From: Anoplolepis gracilipes
Lineage: Eukaryota > Arthropoda > Insecta > Hymenoptera > Formicidae
Length of the DNA: 64,000 nucleotides
Assembly (NCBI RefSeq): GCF_047496725.1
Contig: NC_132985.1
Span: forward strand, 4,858,001-4,922,000
Direction of reading: 5' to 3'
Of this stretch, positions 1 through 11,647 are shown piece after piece. Under the pieces are notes generated by a model. That model saw nothing but the letters and a program-made list of their open reading frames with translations. It was not told the origin of the DNA and made no database searches. Position numbers and translations under genes: made by a program. How positions within the stretch are numbered: position 1 is the first letter of the stretch; each line of letters begins with the position of its first letter.

Positions 1-498
1 TTTTGCTTATAAATCAAATGCTGCTGAATTACAAATTCATTTACACGAAAAAAAGTCGATCTTTTAGTTTTTGATATTATAGATAGATTATCTGAAAAAT
101 TTGTAAAAATAAGAAAAATATAAACATGTAAATAAACCTTGTCAATTGTAATATGTATTACGAATTCATATCTATTTGCACATCGCCTTTCTCGCATGTC
201 AAATATATAAGTACGTGTCAAATTTTTATTTTAACATCGTTGTGAGAAAACATCGATAAATATTAAAAAACAGTCATATTATAATCTTAGTTTTATATAC
301 ATAAATAGAAACTATAAACTTATATTTGCACTTTCAAAATTTGGTTTATTTTTGAAATAAATAAGGTTTTAAATTTTAAATAAAAGCAACTAAATTGCAA
401 AAGATTACTTATTTTAGACACATGTAAAATTTAATTTAAACCAAATAGAAAAATAGGTATAATATCTTACTTTCTTATATATTTTATATCTTTGTTAA
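1..498. other. Upstream flank of copy A, no gene seen
   Basis: AT-rich sequence without a supportable ORF. It aligns loosely with 6,000-6,620, the region upstream of copy C, and so probably contains the ancestral promoter and 5' UTR of the duplicated RWD-like gene. Confidence 0.5.
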
Positions 499-1809
499 AT
501 GGCAATGACAAAAGTAATTACATATTCGTTGGACAAGGAGAAGAATAATAAAAATTCCGTTAGTACATATATTTATATCTAAACATATAATTAAAATCAA
601 TTTTTAATGTAAATTTCTTATTGTTGTCGATATTATTTGATTTTGCATTATAATGAAAATTTCATAATTTCAATGAAAATTTTCATATATAAATGAAGCG
701 TAATATAATCAATGGTGTTGATACCAATAAGATAGATTATCAAAATGTTTTTAATTATTTAGAATTGTCTAATCGGGAGGAAAGAAATAAACTGTTGAAC
801 GAGATTGCTACACTGAAAGCGCATATTTTTCGGCTAGAAACCGTGATTAAAACAATTCCATATTTGCAATTTGGAAAAATGACTTTGATGCACGACAGTG
901 AAACAACAAGCTTTAATATACCGGACGTGCCAACGGAATTATGCCATGAACTTTTCCGATTCGCGGGATCGCGATGCCGATATTTCGACCGAAATTCAAG
1001 ATTCGTTTTTAAAATCAATAGCATCAAAAACTTCACGAAGAACAATCCGTATGCAATAGAGATACTGACGATAGAGATAGACGACAGCGGTTGTGGAAAA
1101 ATAGGAAAGTGGATGTTGCCTATGTCCATCAATGTGCAAAAAATATTATCACAGTATCCTATGGATAATTTAAATAATGTACGGCACTTTTTTAGAAGCT
1201 GCAAGCATTATGTTGATAGTTATCTCTGCCGCTTAAAACAGTTTGAAGAATTGCAGGTAATTAAAAAAGAATATTACAGAGATCAATTATTCTACTTGTT
1301 AAATACTCATTACTTGAATTTTTTAATAAGATTTTAAAAGATATTGAAGATATTAAAGATATATAAAAAATTGCATAACAATATTTAAAATATTATATTT
1401 TTTATGATGATCATATCAGAATAGAAATGTTTCATTCTGTGCTTAGTTATGGGAAGTTAATTAAAAAATCTTTTTTTACTCCTCAGAATTTACTTTCAGG
1501 AATTACAAATATTCACATATTTCACACTTTCGGCATTTAATTGAAATAATATTATTAGGAATGAAAGATACTGGCGAACTTTATAACGTGATATTATATC
1601 TGTACTATGAGTCTACCGCAGCAAGACCTTACAAATTGTCCTTGGATACGGATATGGACGAAAAACCGTCGCCGATTTTAGTTAAAAAATTAAACAAACA
1701 TTTTAAGCAATTCTTAAAAACAAATTCGAGCTCGGCATTTCTGCAGATCAGCGAATCGCAAACTACATTTGTCTGGCAAAAAGTTATGGCAATCAATAAA
1801 GACATATAG
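499..1809 (+). pseudogene. Copy A of RWD-like (CENP-P-like?) gene, decayed
   Basis: The coiled-coil plus first RWD-like exon is open from the acceptor near 751 to the donor near 1,255 (a CAG/GTAATT donor, as in copy C) and translates with LNNVRHFFRSCKHYVDSYLC near its end. The next exon starts at 1,487 (CCTCAG acceptor). In phase it reads NLLSGITNIHIF and then hits a stop (TAA). The homologous second-domain reading (MKDTGELYNVILYLYYE, ending at 1,809) is in another frame, so there is a frameshift. The leader exon aligned to copy C (499-about 575) has lost the equivalent ATG and its GT donor (ACAGGTATT in C is ACATATATT here), although ATGs at 499 and 505 precede it in frame. Most likely a pseudogene; an isoform using only the 693-1,337 reading frame (214 codons) cannot be excluded. 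Confidence 0.6.
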
Positions 1810-2161
1810 ATATCCCTCTTTACATCTCTAACGACAAAAGGACGAAAGTCGTGCTTTTAAACATGCAGATAAATAACGATAATCCTATTAATGAAGATAT
1901 TTCTCTTTTTTCTTCTTAATTATTAAATGTAAATTTATCATAAAGAAATGTAATTTGTATGTTTAATATAAATTTCTTATGTGTTATTCATTATGTTATG
2001 TTTATATAACATTACTAGCCGAACAAAATCTAAAATTTGTACTTAATTATGACAACAATTAATAAATTTATGAACAAATATTCAATTAAAGTAATCTACA
2101 TTATGTGAATTGCGTCATTTTTTAAGAAATTTTATATTTTATAGCATTTTTGTTTATTTAG

Positions 2162-3057
2162 AGATATTTAATCATGGGAAAACAGATACTTCGTTGATCA
2201 ATAGTGCTTTGTCGAAAACATATGCCTCTCTATTAAAAAACCTGATTCCAGAACATATTCAATTACAATTAGCAAGAGATTCATCGAGATTATTGCACAA
2301 TGTCGAAGCTGCAATAAGTCGCGGTATTAGAATTCTGCGAGTGAATTTGTGGCACGATTTTTACAAACTCACAACAATATGATGCTTGAAAGTGAAATTG
2401 CGAGAAAAATCGGTAAGTTTTGTCTTTGAATTGTGTAGCAATGAAAGCGTCACGGATAGTTATATGGTGGAGATACTGATAAATGATGACGGTCGTGGAT
2501 TATAGAGACAGAATAAATTGCCTCCAACCGTTTTCACGGAGGATATATTATCACACTATCTCATCAATAAGACGAGAAATGTAAAAAACTTTTTGAATTG
2601 TTGCAAATACTACGTCGACGTGCACATTTGCAGTATAAAACGATAGAAAGATTTAAAGGTGATTGACAAAAAACTATTAGCTTGAGAATATTTTCTTAAA
2701 TTATTTTTTACAATGTATACACACAATACAAGTGCACATATTTAAGAAATACCGTAAATAATAAATAATATATTAAAATATTTACTTTTTTGGAAATACG
2801 AAATAATATTGTAAATTAAGATACGATATTTAAATTTTAAATTTTATATTTGTTATGCTAAAGTTATTTTTGTGCTTTGTTTATTTATTGATAAATCATT
2901 AAAAAAAGGTTTTATTTTTCAGAGTTTGCTTGTAAATATCGCAGAAACTTCATCGGAGAATAGCTTTGATTATACCTTTATTAACATATTAATACCAAAT
3001 ATAAAAGACACAGCCAATGGACAAGTTTATAACGTTATGCTCATTGGCAGATCATGA
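2162..3057 (+). pseudogene. Copy B of RWD-like gene, heavily decayed
   Basis: The first exon follows a TTATTTAG acceptor and is recognisable in pieces. YMVEILINDDGRG matches YAIEILIDKNGRG of copy C but is followed by a stop, and NVKNFLNCCKYYVDVHICS matches the helix NVKDFLKSCKDHVNSYFC before another stop. The second domain begins at 2,923 after TTTTTCAG (SLLVNIAETSSENS, then ILIPNIKDTANGQVYNVM, like LHIPRIKDIDTDILYDVI in copy C) and ends at a TGA at 3,055. At least two stops and one frame change separate the pieces. It lies immediately downstream of copy A with no matching leader exon, so it arose as a partial tandem copy. Confidence 0.7.
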
Positions 3058-6000
3058 GGGGGAGGGGGAGAGTTTCGGAATAACTCCCCCCTCGAAAAGA
3101 AAAATATCAATTTTTATAAGGAATTATCAATCTCTGAAAATAAAGCATATTAACGTGGGTTAGATCGGCACCGCGGGGTACAATGGTGCAGAGTCGATAT
3201 CTTTTTACAGAGATGCTACCGTGTCATGTAATATGTTTCAATTATTGTTATTAGGTGTCTCTTTCTGCGTGCTGTTATCAGTGGTCGCAATATTTTTAGT
3301 TGAAAATTGTTATAAATTATTTAATGCACTTACTGTGCTCTCTGCGACTGAGTTGTAATTCTTCGATATATTTACATAAAGGTAAACAATGATTCGATAT
3401 ATTTACATAAAGATAAACAATGATAAAATTCTACTTTTTATTATCGTAAATACATTTATGTTTTAAAATGATCTTTTCTTATTAATTTCGTACTGTGTCT
3501 ATGTAAATATTGATTAATTATAATTTTTCATATGTTCAAAAGTAAATAAATACGTTTTGAGGCTTAATGAAATATTAGCCCACGAAATGTTGTACTTTTT
3601 ATTTTTATACTAGAGGAAAAAAGAGAGTATACATAGATGCTGTCTTTCAAAAATTTAAAATATTTTTCCATGTTTTAAAGAGAAAAATATTGATTATAAC
3701 AAAAGAATTGTTTTTATTTATTAATTTATAGTTATTATTTAAAAATACAAATCTATATTCTTATGTTCTATATATCATATTATAATATACATCTTTTAAG
3801 AAGTTTTAGATATAAATGTTAATGAAATAAACAAGTTTTATCAAAATCTAGGCTTTTACTAAATCAATAATCTCGTTTATTTAAACTATTATTTTATAAG
3901 AAACTTGTGTTTTTTATAGTGGATATTTCAAAGAATATTTTTAGTAAAAAAAAGATTGATTTATTTTTTTTTAATATGTTGAAAACTTGCTCAATGCTTA
4001 CGTTAGCCGTTCTACCCTACGTTCCCCTATCAAATAATTTTGTGAATTTGGCGCATCATGTGTATGTGAGTGCGTGCGTGCGTGTGTGTGCGCATGCGTG
4101 CATGCGTGTGTGTGTATGTGTTGTGTGTTAAAAAGGAATGTTTACACTAAATTTTAAAAGTGTGTATTTTAGCCTTGTTTTCGGAACACGCGCACACGCA
4201 CGTACACACGCATGTACACACACACGATGCGCAAAATCCGATCAGCAACCTCCTCGTGGTGTGCATCGGGTAATGCTGGCGGTAACAGGTAAAAATGTAT
4301 AGATCACTTTGATACTTCATAAGTTCGCGAAATTGTATCGATCTCATTTTTTTTTAATTTGCAAGGAAAAGCTCAAATTTTACAATGATTATTATGATAT
4401 TTGTGAAAAATTTTCCAAGACAAAACACGTCCTTACTTTTGAGAAGAAAGCGGGAGGGGGGGCAAAAAAAATTCGAAATCTGACAAATACTTCTTAAAGT
4501 AAAGACTTTAAGCTTAAAAATAAAAAAAAACTTTTAGATAAGACAATTTTTCGCGGAGTTATGATTATTAGAAGTTGTGTGAAATTTCAATAAAAATTTT
4601 TGTCGCACTAATTTTGTTGCTCACAATCAGTGTATTTTAAACTGCACGAAAGTAAAAACGCGCGATACTTTGAGAGCATTCCCGATTTCGAAACGATCAA
4701 AAACCCCATTTCATCACGCAAAAAATAATTTTATATAACTTTATATATTTTAATAAATTTTATTATTTTGTACCCTATAAATAATAATAATATATGAATA
4801 ATAATTTTATTATTTTATAATTTATAAATATGTTATCTTAATTTTCAATTTTAATTTATAATGTTTTAATTAAGCAAAATTTAGCTTTATTAATATAACA
4901 GTAAAAAAGTTAGTTTGTCGGTAATTTAATTTTTCGAACCCCTATCTTACTTTTCTGCAAAACGAATTAAATAAAACAAATCTTAAGTACTCGGTGCATT
5001 TACGCAACAAAAAAAAAAAGAAGAAAGAAAATCTATTACATGTATTTATACAAAAGAGAAAAAATTCTAATATTTCAAAATTGAAAGGTAACCGAGTTAA
5101 AATAAGTAGTAGCTCCTTTTTTTCGTGAAGATCACACGACAAATCTATCTCAGTCATGAAATATCATCTATATTAGCGGAAGAATAAAGATAGTATTATA
5201 AAGAATTGTAAAAATTTATAAAAAATATAAAATAAAAAATATTTTAATATTCTTTTACTTAATTAATATTTTCAGTTTTAAATTTATGGCATAATTATAA
5301 ATTATTGTAAATATCAATAAAAATACCAGATTTAGAGACTTCACCCCGTTATTTTTTTCGCTTACGGTTCTTTAGGGAGTCTAGAAGGGGTATAGAATTC
5401 TCAAAAATGAGAATCTATTTCTTGGTAAATACACCAAGTAAAATATGTGCTCTCTGCAAGTTTTGTATTTTCGCGGAAAAAATTAATTCCTAAAAAATTT
5501 ATTAACATCTGCGTATGGTTCTTATTCGCCAGGTTGATACTTGTATGTTTGTCAATAAAAATATTTTTAGCAGGGAAATCTTGTGTGATTAACTTGCCCG
5601 TTTTGCTACATATGTGGACTATCAAACTATTTAAAAAACATTTTTTAAAAGAAAAATATGTTAAATGTTATAAGTATATAAAAACGTTATTAAATCAGTC
5701 AGAAAAAATAAAGCGTAACTTACACTAATCGTTAAAATGTATTTTTGATATATATAATATATGCTCAACTTAAGAATGTAAATATTTATATGGTTAATTT
5801 TCTTCTTAAGGCTTCTACTTTTTCACTAAAAGACTTAAATACTTTATGAATAATAAATAAATATACAATCTGTCCACACAGATCTGTCTAAATAAATTTA
5901 ATTTTTCAATTACATATATCAAATACATAAAAGAAACATAACGCCTTTCAATTTATACATTTGAGACTAGAGACTAATTATGTCGAATAAAAATTAATTT

Positions 6001-6628
6001 ATTAGTATTTAACTTATAAGTCAAATGCTCTCTAATTACAGAATATCTACATAAACATTCGTTGATGATAAAGTTTATTATATTATAGTAGATAGATAAT
6101 CTGAGTGAGATTTTTGTAAAAATAAGAAAAATAAAAATATATGTATTGTAATTTAGAGGAACAGAAAGAAAGAGAGGAGAAAGAGAAAGAGAGCGAAAAA
6201 GAGAGAGAGAAGGATTTGTAAAAAGAAAAATAGAAAAATATAAATAAACTTTGCAAATATTATTGTAATATATACGTCTTATGATGTTACATTTATTCAG
6301 ACATCATTTCTCTCAATGTCAAATACGTTATATTGCTGAATTTTAACATTATGTATATAGAGCTCGTGAGAGATACTTGTCTCATTGTAATTTTATGTAC
6401 ATTTTGTAATTAGAAATTAGAAAGTTTTATTTGCACTGTGTGGAAAGTTGTTCTTTTTTCAAAAAAGTAAGTTTTAAATTTTTAACAAAAAGGCACTGCA
6501 AAGTTTAATTGTTTTAGACATATGTAAAATTTAATATAAGCAAAGTTAATTTAAGGAAAGGAAAATAAATAATATCACTTTTTTATATATTTCTTGACAG
6601 AAGTAAAAAAATCCTATTTTCCATAAAC
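3058..6628. other. Intergenic, AT-rich; end of unit 1, start of unit 2
   Basis: I see no supportable gene. It contains the GT/AC inverted tract at 4,053-4,230, stretches homologous to 10,330-11,000 (within 4,900-5,900), a GA-rich run at about 6,158-6,215 (GAGAAAGAGAAAGAGAGCG) and, from about 6,007, the copy of the segment upstream of copy A. Confidence 0.5.
4053..4230. repeat. Paired GT-rich and AC-rich alternating tracts
   Basis: About 4,060-4,130 is alternating purine/pyrimidine (TGTATGTGAGTGCGTGCGTG and similar). About 4,184-4,230 is the complementary AC/GC type (ACACGCGCACACGCACGTAC and similar). The two arms could pair with a spacer of about 55 bases, or each adopt left-handed DNA. Confidence 0.7.
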
Positions 6629-6922
6629 ATGGAGAATGTTAAGGATAAATCCAGCAGTACAGGTATTTTGACTCTTATTGTTATAAAGTTATAATTTAAA
6701 ATATATGACGTATTTGTCTAAAATTTGTAATAAAAACAATAACATTAATATACTCAATCAATAATCAAACATTGAAATTCATTTTTAATGCAAATTTTCT
6801 GATTTTTCGATATCACAAAATTTTATATTCTGACGAGAATCTTATAATTTTAATAAAAGTTTTCGTGTATTAATAAATGTATTATAATTTTAATAAAAGT
6901 TTTCATGTATTAATAAATTGTA

Positions 6923-6953
<31 letters not shown>

Positions 6954-8639
6954 GCATTGTGTTATTTGAATGAGAAATTATTAAAATGTTTTTATTCATT
7001 TAGGATCTAATCAGAACGAAAAAGATAATCTGTCGAAAGAGATTGATAAGTTGAAAGCGCATGTCTCTCGGCTAGAAACCATAATTGAAACATTTAAATC
7101 CGTTCAATTGCAAATGTCAAATATGGTATTGATACACGACAGTAAAATCACAAAATTTTATATACCAGATGTGCGAATGAATATATGCCATGAACTTACT
7201 CGATTCGCGGAATTGCGGTGCCGAGAATTCGACCAAAATTGGAGTTTGATTTTTGAAATCAATAGTAATATCGAACAAGATGTTGAAAAGTACGATCTGT
7301 ACGCAATAGAGATACTGATAGACAAAAACGGTCGTGGAAAATTAGGAAAGTGGGCGTTGCCTAATACTATCAATGTGCAAAAAATATTATCGCAACATCC
7401 TATCGATGATTTGAATAATGTAAAGGATTTTTTAAAAAGCTGTAAAGATCACGTTAATAGTTATTTTTGCCGCTTTGAACAATTTAAGGAATTGCAGGTA
7501 ATTGAAAAACAAATTATTAACATAAAGATTAATTATTCTTTGTTAAATACTAGTTATTTGATTTTTCTTTTTAAAATTTTTTAATTACATTTTTAAACAT
7601 TTTATAACAGTATTTTTAATGTTACTTTTAATTTGCTATGATGATCGTAACAATTTAAATAGAAATATTTTTTTTTATATATATTGAGAAATTAAATTAA
7701 AAATGATTTTTAATTCTTAGGACTTTCTCTCTAGGTATATAAATATTGGTATACGTTGCAATCCAACAATTACTGAAATTGAAATCAGCGTATTAAAAAT
7801 GAAAGCTAAAGATACTAACGAATTTCATGATGCTTTACTACATCTGTATTATAAGCCTACCGGAGTAAAACCTTACACATTATTATCGACTACGGACAAA
7901 CAGCTGCCGGTTCTAAAAAATAAGATGAATAAGTATTTTAAACCTTTCATGCAAAAAAATTTGATCTCGGCATTCTTGAAGATCAGAGAATCACAAACTA
8001 AATTTATGCTTCCACTAATTATGAAAGACGATATCAAAGATATCTTAGAAATTTCCAATGAATCAAACAAATCCATTGAGCAAATTTCAGGGGAGTTTCT
8101 TTATCAATGGGGTTATCATTGCCGCTTTAAGCAGCTTGAGGAATTGCAGGTAAATGAAAAGGAAACTATTATCACAAAGATTAATTATTCTTTGTTGAAT
8201 ACTAATAATTTGATTTTTCTCTTTCAAATATTTAATTTCATTTTTAAACATTTTATAACAATATTTTTAATGTTACACATGTTATGATCATAACAATTAG
8301 AATAGAATTTTTTTTTTAAATATTAAGATATTGATTAAATTTTTTTTTAATTCTTAGGACTTACTCTGTGGGACTTTAAATGTAGAGATATCTAAAAATT
8401 CAGATCTTACTGAAATTAAATTACACATACCACGAATAAAAGATATAGATACTGACATATTATACGATGTTATACTAAATCTGTTTTATGAGCCTACCGG
8501 TGTAAGGCCTTGCAAATTATTCTGGAATACAGAGCCTGACGGACAGCTGTTGGGTCTAGTTACAAAATTAAAGGACTATTTTGAACCTTTCCTGAAAAAA
8601 GATTTGAGCTCGGCATTTTCGGAGATCAGCCAATCATAA
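6629..8639 (+). CDS. Copy C: RWD-like protein, possible CENP-P homologue
   Basis: Four exons join in phase: 6,629-6,662, 7,004-7,497, 7,721-8,149 and 8,358-8,639 (TAA), giving 412 aa. Start: MENVKDKSSSTG. Residues about 15-45 are a coiled coil (KEIDKLKAHVSRLETIIETF). Residues about 55-175 look like an RWD fold ending in a conserved helix, VKDFLKSCKDHVNSYFCRF. A second domain follows, coded twice: exon 3 (ALLHLYYKPTGVKPYTL) and exon 4 (VILNLFYEPTGVRPCKL). The layout of coiled coil, RWD, a helix of FFRS-type and then a second RWD resembles CENP-P of the inner kinetochore (CCAN). That identity rests on remembered family architecture, not a search. Exon 4 ends at a TAA where the paralogous position in copy A and exon 3 is CAA, so the tail is lost or the gene is decaying. 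Confidence 0.55.
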
Positions 8640-8986
8640 ACTATATTTGTGTTTTCAAAAATTATAGCAGACGATAACAAAGATATTTCAGAAATTTTCA
8701 AAAAGTCAGACGAATCCTTTAAGCAACTTTCAAAAAAGTTTCTTTATTCATGCAATATGGAGCGTCAGACAGAAAGCGAAAGTGAAGTGAAACAAGGTAA
8801 TGAAGTTATTTTGTATGAAAATGGAACAAAAACTTCGCTTTGTGTTGAAAAAAAAATACCTATATAAATATTAATGTTACAGGCAGTAAAAGACACATGA
8901 TTCTTTGGATGATGAAAAAGGAATTCAATCGCGTAAACGTAGACGGTTAATAAAAAGAATGTCACGCGGTACAAAAAGATCGAAAA
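8640..8986 (+). pseudogene. Former 3' coding part of copy C
   Basis: Directly after the TAA at 8,637 the reading frame continues open (TIFVFSKIIADDNKDISEIF and onward to 8,865) and parallels exon 3 of the same gene (TKFMLPLIMKDDIKDILEIS). From 8,899 a different frame reads a strongly basic stretch (QSRKRRRLIKRMSRGTKRSK) that resembles a nuclear C-terminus. I could not join the two parts in phase, since an in-frame TAA lies at 8,887. This is either untranslated remnant or the target of a stop/frame change. Confidence 0.45.
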
Positions 8987-8989
8987 ATT

Positions 8990-9640
8990 TAAGAAAAAAA
9001 TTGTGATTGAAATATTGCGAATATCGATAATCTATTTTGAACGTTGCAAATGGAGTACAACTTTCTCTACAACAGAAGAAATCTGAATCATGCATCAAGG
9101 ACACTGAATACGTAAATAGAAGATTATTAGTCGTAAAAAAGTTTGCCGAAAAAAACGAAGGATATGTAAAGTCTCGAAAAATTATAATGCCGAAATTTGA
9201 GATATGTAACATTGTTCCGAAAACTCGTGCAATTTAAGACGTGATACATTTGTTTCGAAAAAATCATAAATTTAAAAAGTGAGTGACAACGTCCCAAAAA
9301 GTCATAAGTTAGGCATTTAGGAAGTGAGACAAAATCCTGAATTTCCGATTACATTGTTTGCACTATTTGTACATCTTTTGAAAAAATCATAAAATGACAC
9401 AAGATTAAACTTTATTAATAGTAGAATACGAAGATTATAATTTTATTTTATATTGATATTTTAGATTACATTTTTAATTATAATTTTTATATATGAAGCT
9501 TTATAATTAAAAATTATTATTGTATTATTATATAAAATAATTTTAGTATATAATAAATAATTTAATTATACATTAAAATTTTAAATAATGTTATAATATT
9601 ATTTATTATATAATAAATTTTTTATATAGAATAAATTTAA
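8990..9640. other. Intergenic, nothing recognisable
   Basis: AT-rich DNA between copy C and the inverted-repeat element. A plus-strand reading at 9,037-9,237 (66 codons) has no recognisable motif and no splice context. Confidence 0.5.
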
Positions 9641-10130
9641 AATAATACTTAAGAAAAAACAAGGCTATGAGAGCTTATCGACATTATTAACTATACATAA
9701 AAAAATAATAAAAAATAATAAACAATAAATAATAAAAAATAATAAAAAATAGAAATAAAGAACAAACTGAAAGGACAACAGATTGGTAACAAAACAAACA
9801 TAATTGTATTAATGTAAATCAAGTAACATTAAAAATTGACATGAAGAAATTAAGTAACATGAAAAATTATAATTAGTGTGCGGACGTTTCGACTCCTCTT
9901 TTGAGTCGTCTTCAGCGCAATATTAGCAATAAATAAAATTATAAATAAACAGAAAGCGACACAAGAAGTGACATATGTAACTCGCAAATTAAGGCTATTA
10001 CTTGTTCGGTCGGGTCTTAACTTAATTAATCGATGTACGCAGAGTTAATTACAGAAACATATTTATTTTTTTATGTATAGTTAATAATGTCGATAAGCTC
10101 TCATAGCCTTGTTTTTTCTTAAGTATTATT
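9641..10130. mobile_element. 490-bp non-autonomous element with about 67-bp terminal inverted repeats
   Basis: The left end 9,641-9,707 (AATAATACTTAAGAAAAAAC...) is repeated as its exact reverse complement at 10,064-10,130, as far as I can read without mismatch. There is no coding capacity. The interior (9,878-9,918, minus strand) holds a stem GACTC/GAGTC flanked by CTGAAGA and GAAAC. It interrupts unit 2 of the segmental duplication and is absent from unit 1, so it inserted after the duplication. No clear target duplication was identified. The class is unknown. Confidence 0.8.
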
Positions 10131-11647
10131 AATTTATAGAGAGCTTGAATAATATACCAAATTTAAAATAATTTTATAATCTATTATATATATATATTAA
10201 TAAATTTTATAATTTTATAATTTATAAATAATAATAATATTACATGAGTAATATAAATTATTATTTTAATAAATTATAATTTTTTAATTTATTTATTTAT
10301 GATTTATAATTTATTATAGTTTGTTGGTATAGTTTAATTTTTTGGGATATTATCTTACTTTTCAAATTGCTAAAAAAATCAAATAATACAAATAGTGAGT
10401 ACTCGGTAAATTCGCGGAAGATATAAGAGAAAAGAAAACCTATTACATGTATTAATTAAACAAAGAAGAAAAAGAAGTCTAATATTTCAAAATTGAAGGA
10501 TAAATGAGTTATAATAAGTAATAAGCTTCTTTTCTTCGTGCAGATTACATGATAAATCTTTCTCTTTTATGAGATATTATAAAATCAAAAGTTTTGAAAT
10601 ATTTTTTTTCTTTACTAGTATTTTTAATTACATATTATTATAAATTATGGGCAATATCAATAAAAATAGATTTATTAGTACAATTCTGTTTGATTAATTT
10701 ACCTGTTTTGCTGTGTATGTGGGTTATTAATACTATTTGAATAATCTATTTCAAAAGAATAATATATTAAATGTAATATATATATATAAAAACGTTATTT
10801 GAGTGGTAAGAATAAAAATTTATATTGATCGTTAAAATGTATTGATATATTATAAATGTTTTGACATATTTAACTTAACAATGTAAATGTTTATATAGTT
10901 AATTTCTTCTGCATGTCTTGTATTTTTAATTAAAAGAATTAAATAATTTCCAAATAACAAATAAATGTGCAATCTATGTGTATCTACTTGGACTTAATTT
11001 TTCTATTATATCATAATACATAAAATCTATTTTTTTACTATATTTATTATAATAAACATACATTTTAACTAAAATTATGTCAATGATGTTAACGATTATT
11101 TGTGAAAAATAAAAATAATGGACGCACTCCTATATTTATTAGACATAATTAAATTGATAGTGATAAATATGCAGAAGTGTATAAATACATTTACTGAATA
11201 ATAAATAATCAGTTTTGTTTTCAGAAGAATCAATGCATTTTTTTGAAGAGATTACTTCATAAGCAAAAGTATTTTCTCATGAAAATATTATTTTTAATAA
11301 AATATAGATTCTATATACAAATGCAAATATTGTATCATAATTATTAGATTTAAAGAAAAAATCTTCATGTTATACATATTTATTTTGTTAAACATTATTT
11401 TTATACATCTATAATTATATGTATCATAAATATTAATACAATATTATTAATAAGAATTTTATAATACATGTGTGTCTTATAATCATGTCGGATTAACTTG
11501 TTTCGCTATAATTATAGCTAGGTATTAGTAATATATAAAAAAATAACATATGCTCTGTGTATCAAATATAAAATGTATAAATAGAAATATTATTCGTGTA
11601 ATAAGTCATGTTTTTACAGAGAATTAATGTACAATAATAGATTTGAC
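10131..11647. other. Intergenic between RWD cluster and ABCA gene
   Basis: AT-rich; about 10,330-11,000 is the second copy of about 4,900-5,900. The last several hundred bases lie downstream of the ABCA stop codon and should contain its 3' UTR on the minus strand. No gene seen. Confidence 0.5.

Larger units (their letters stand above)
1..11050. repeat. Tandem segmental duplication, about 5-6 kb units
   Basis: Sequence from about base 1 is repeated from about base 6,007; both begin with a similar stretch ending in ATAATCTGA-type text followed by TTTTTGTAAAAATAAGAAAAATA. The distal part of unit 1 (about 4,900-5,900) matches about 10,330-11,000 (shared TATCTTACTTTTC, AGTACTCGG and TATTACATGTATT blocks). 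Unit 1 holds RWD-gene copies A and B; unit 2 holds copy C plus an inserted inverted-repeat element at 9,641-10,130. Identity is moderate with many indels, so the duplication is not recent. Boundaries were estimated by eye. Confidence 0.75.

Noticed and set aside
755..1204. 149-codon minus-strand ORF
   Set aside because: Antisense of the copy A RWD exon, with no motif; the plus frame aligns with copies B and C.
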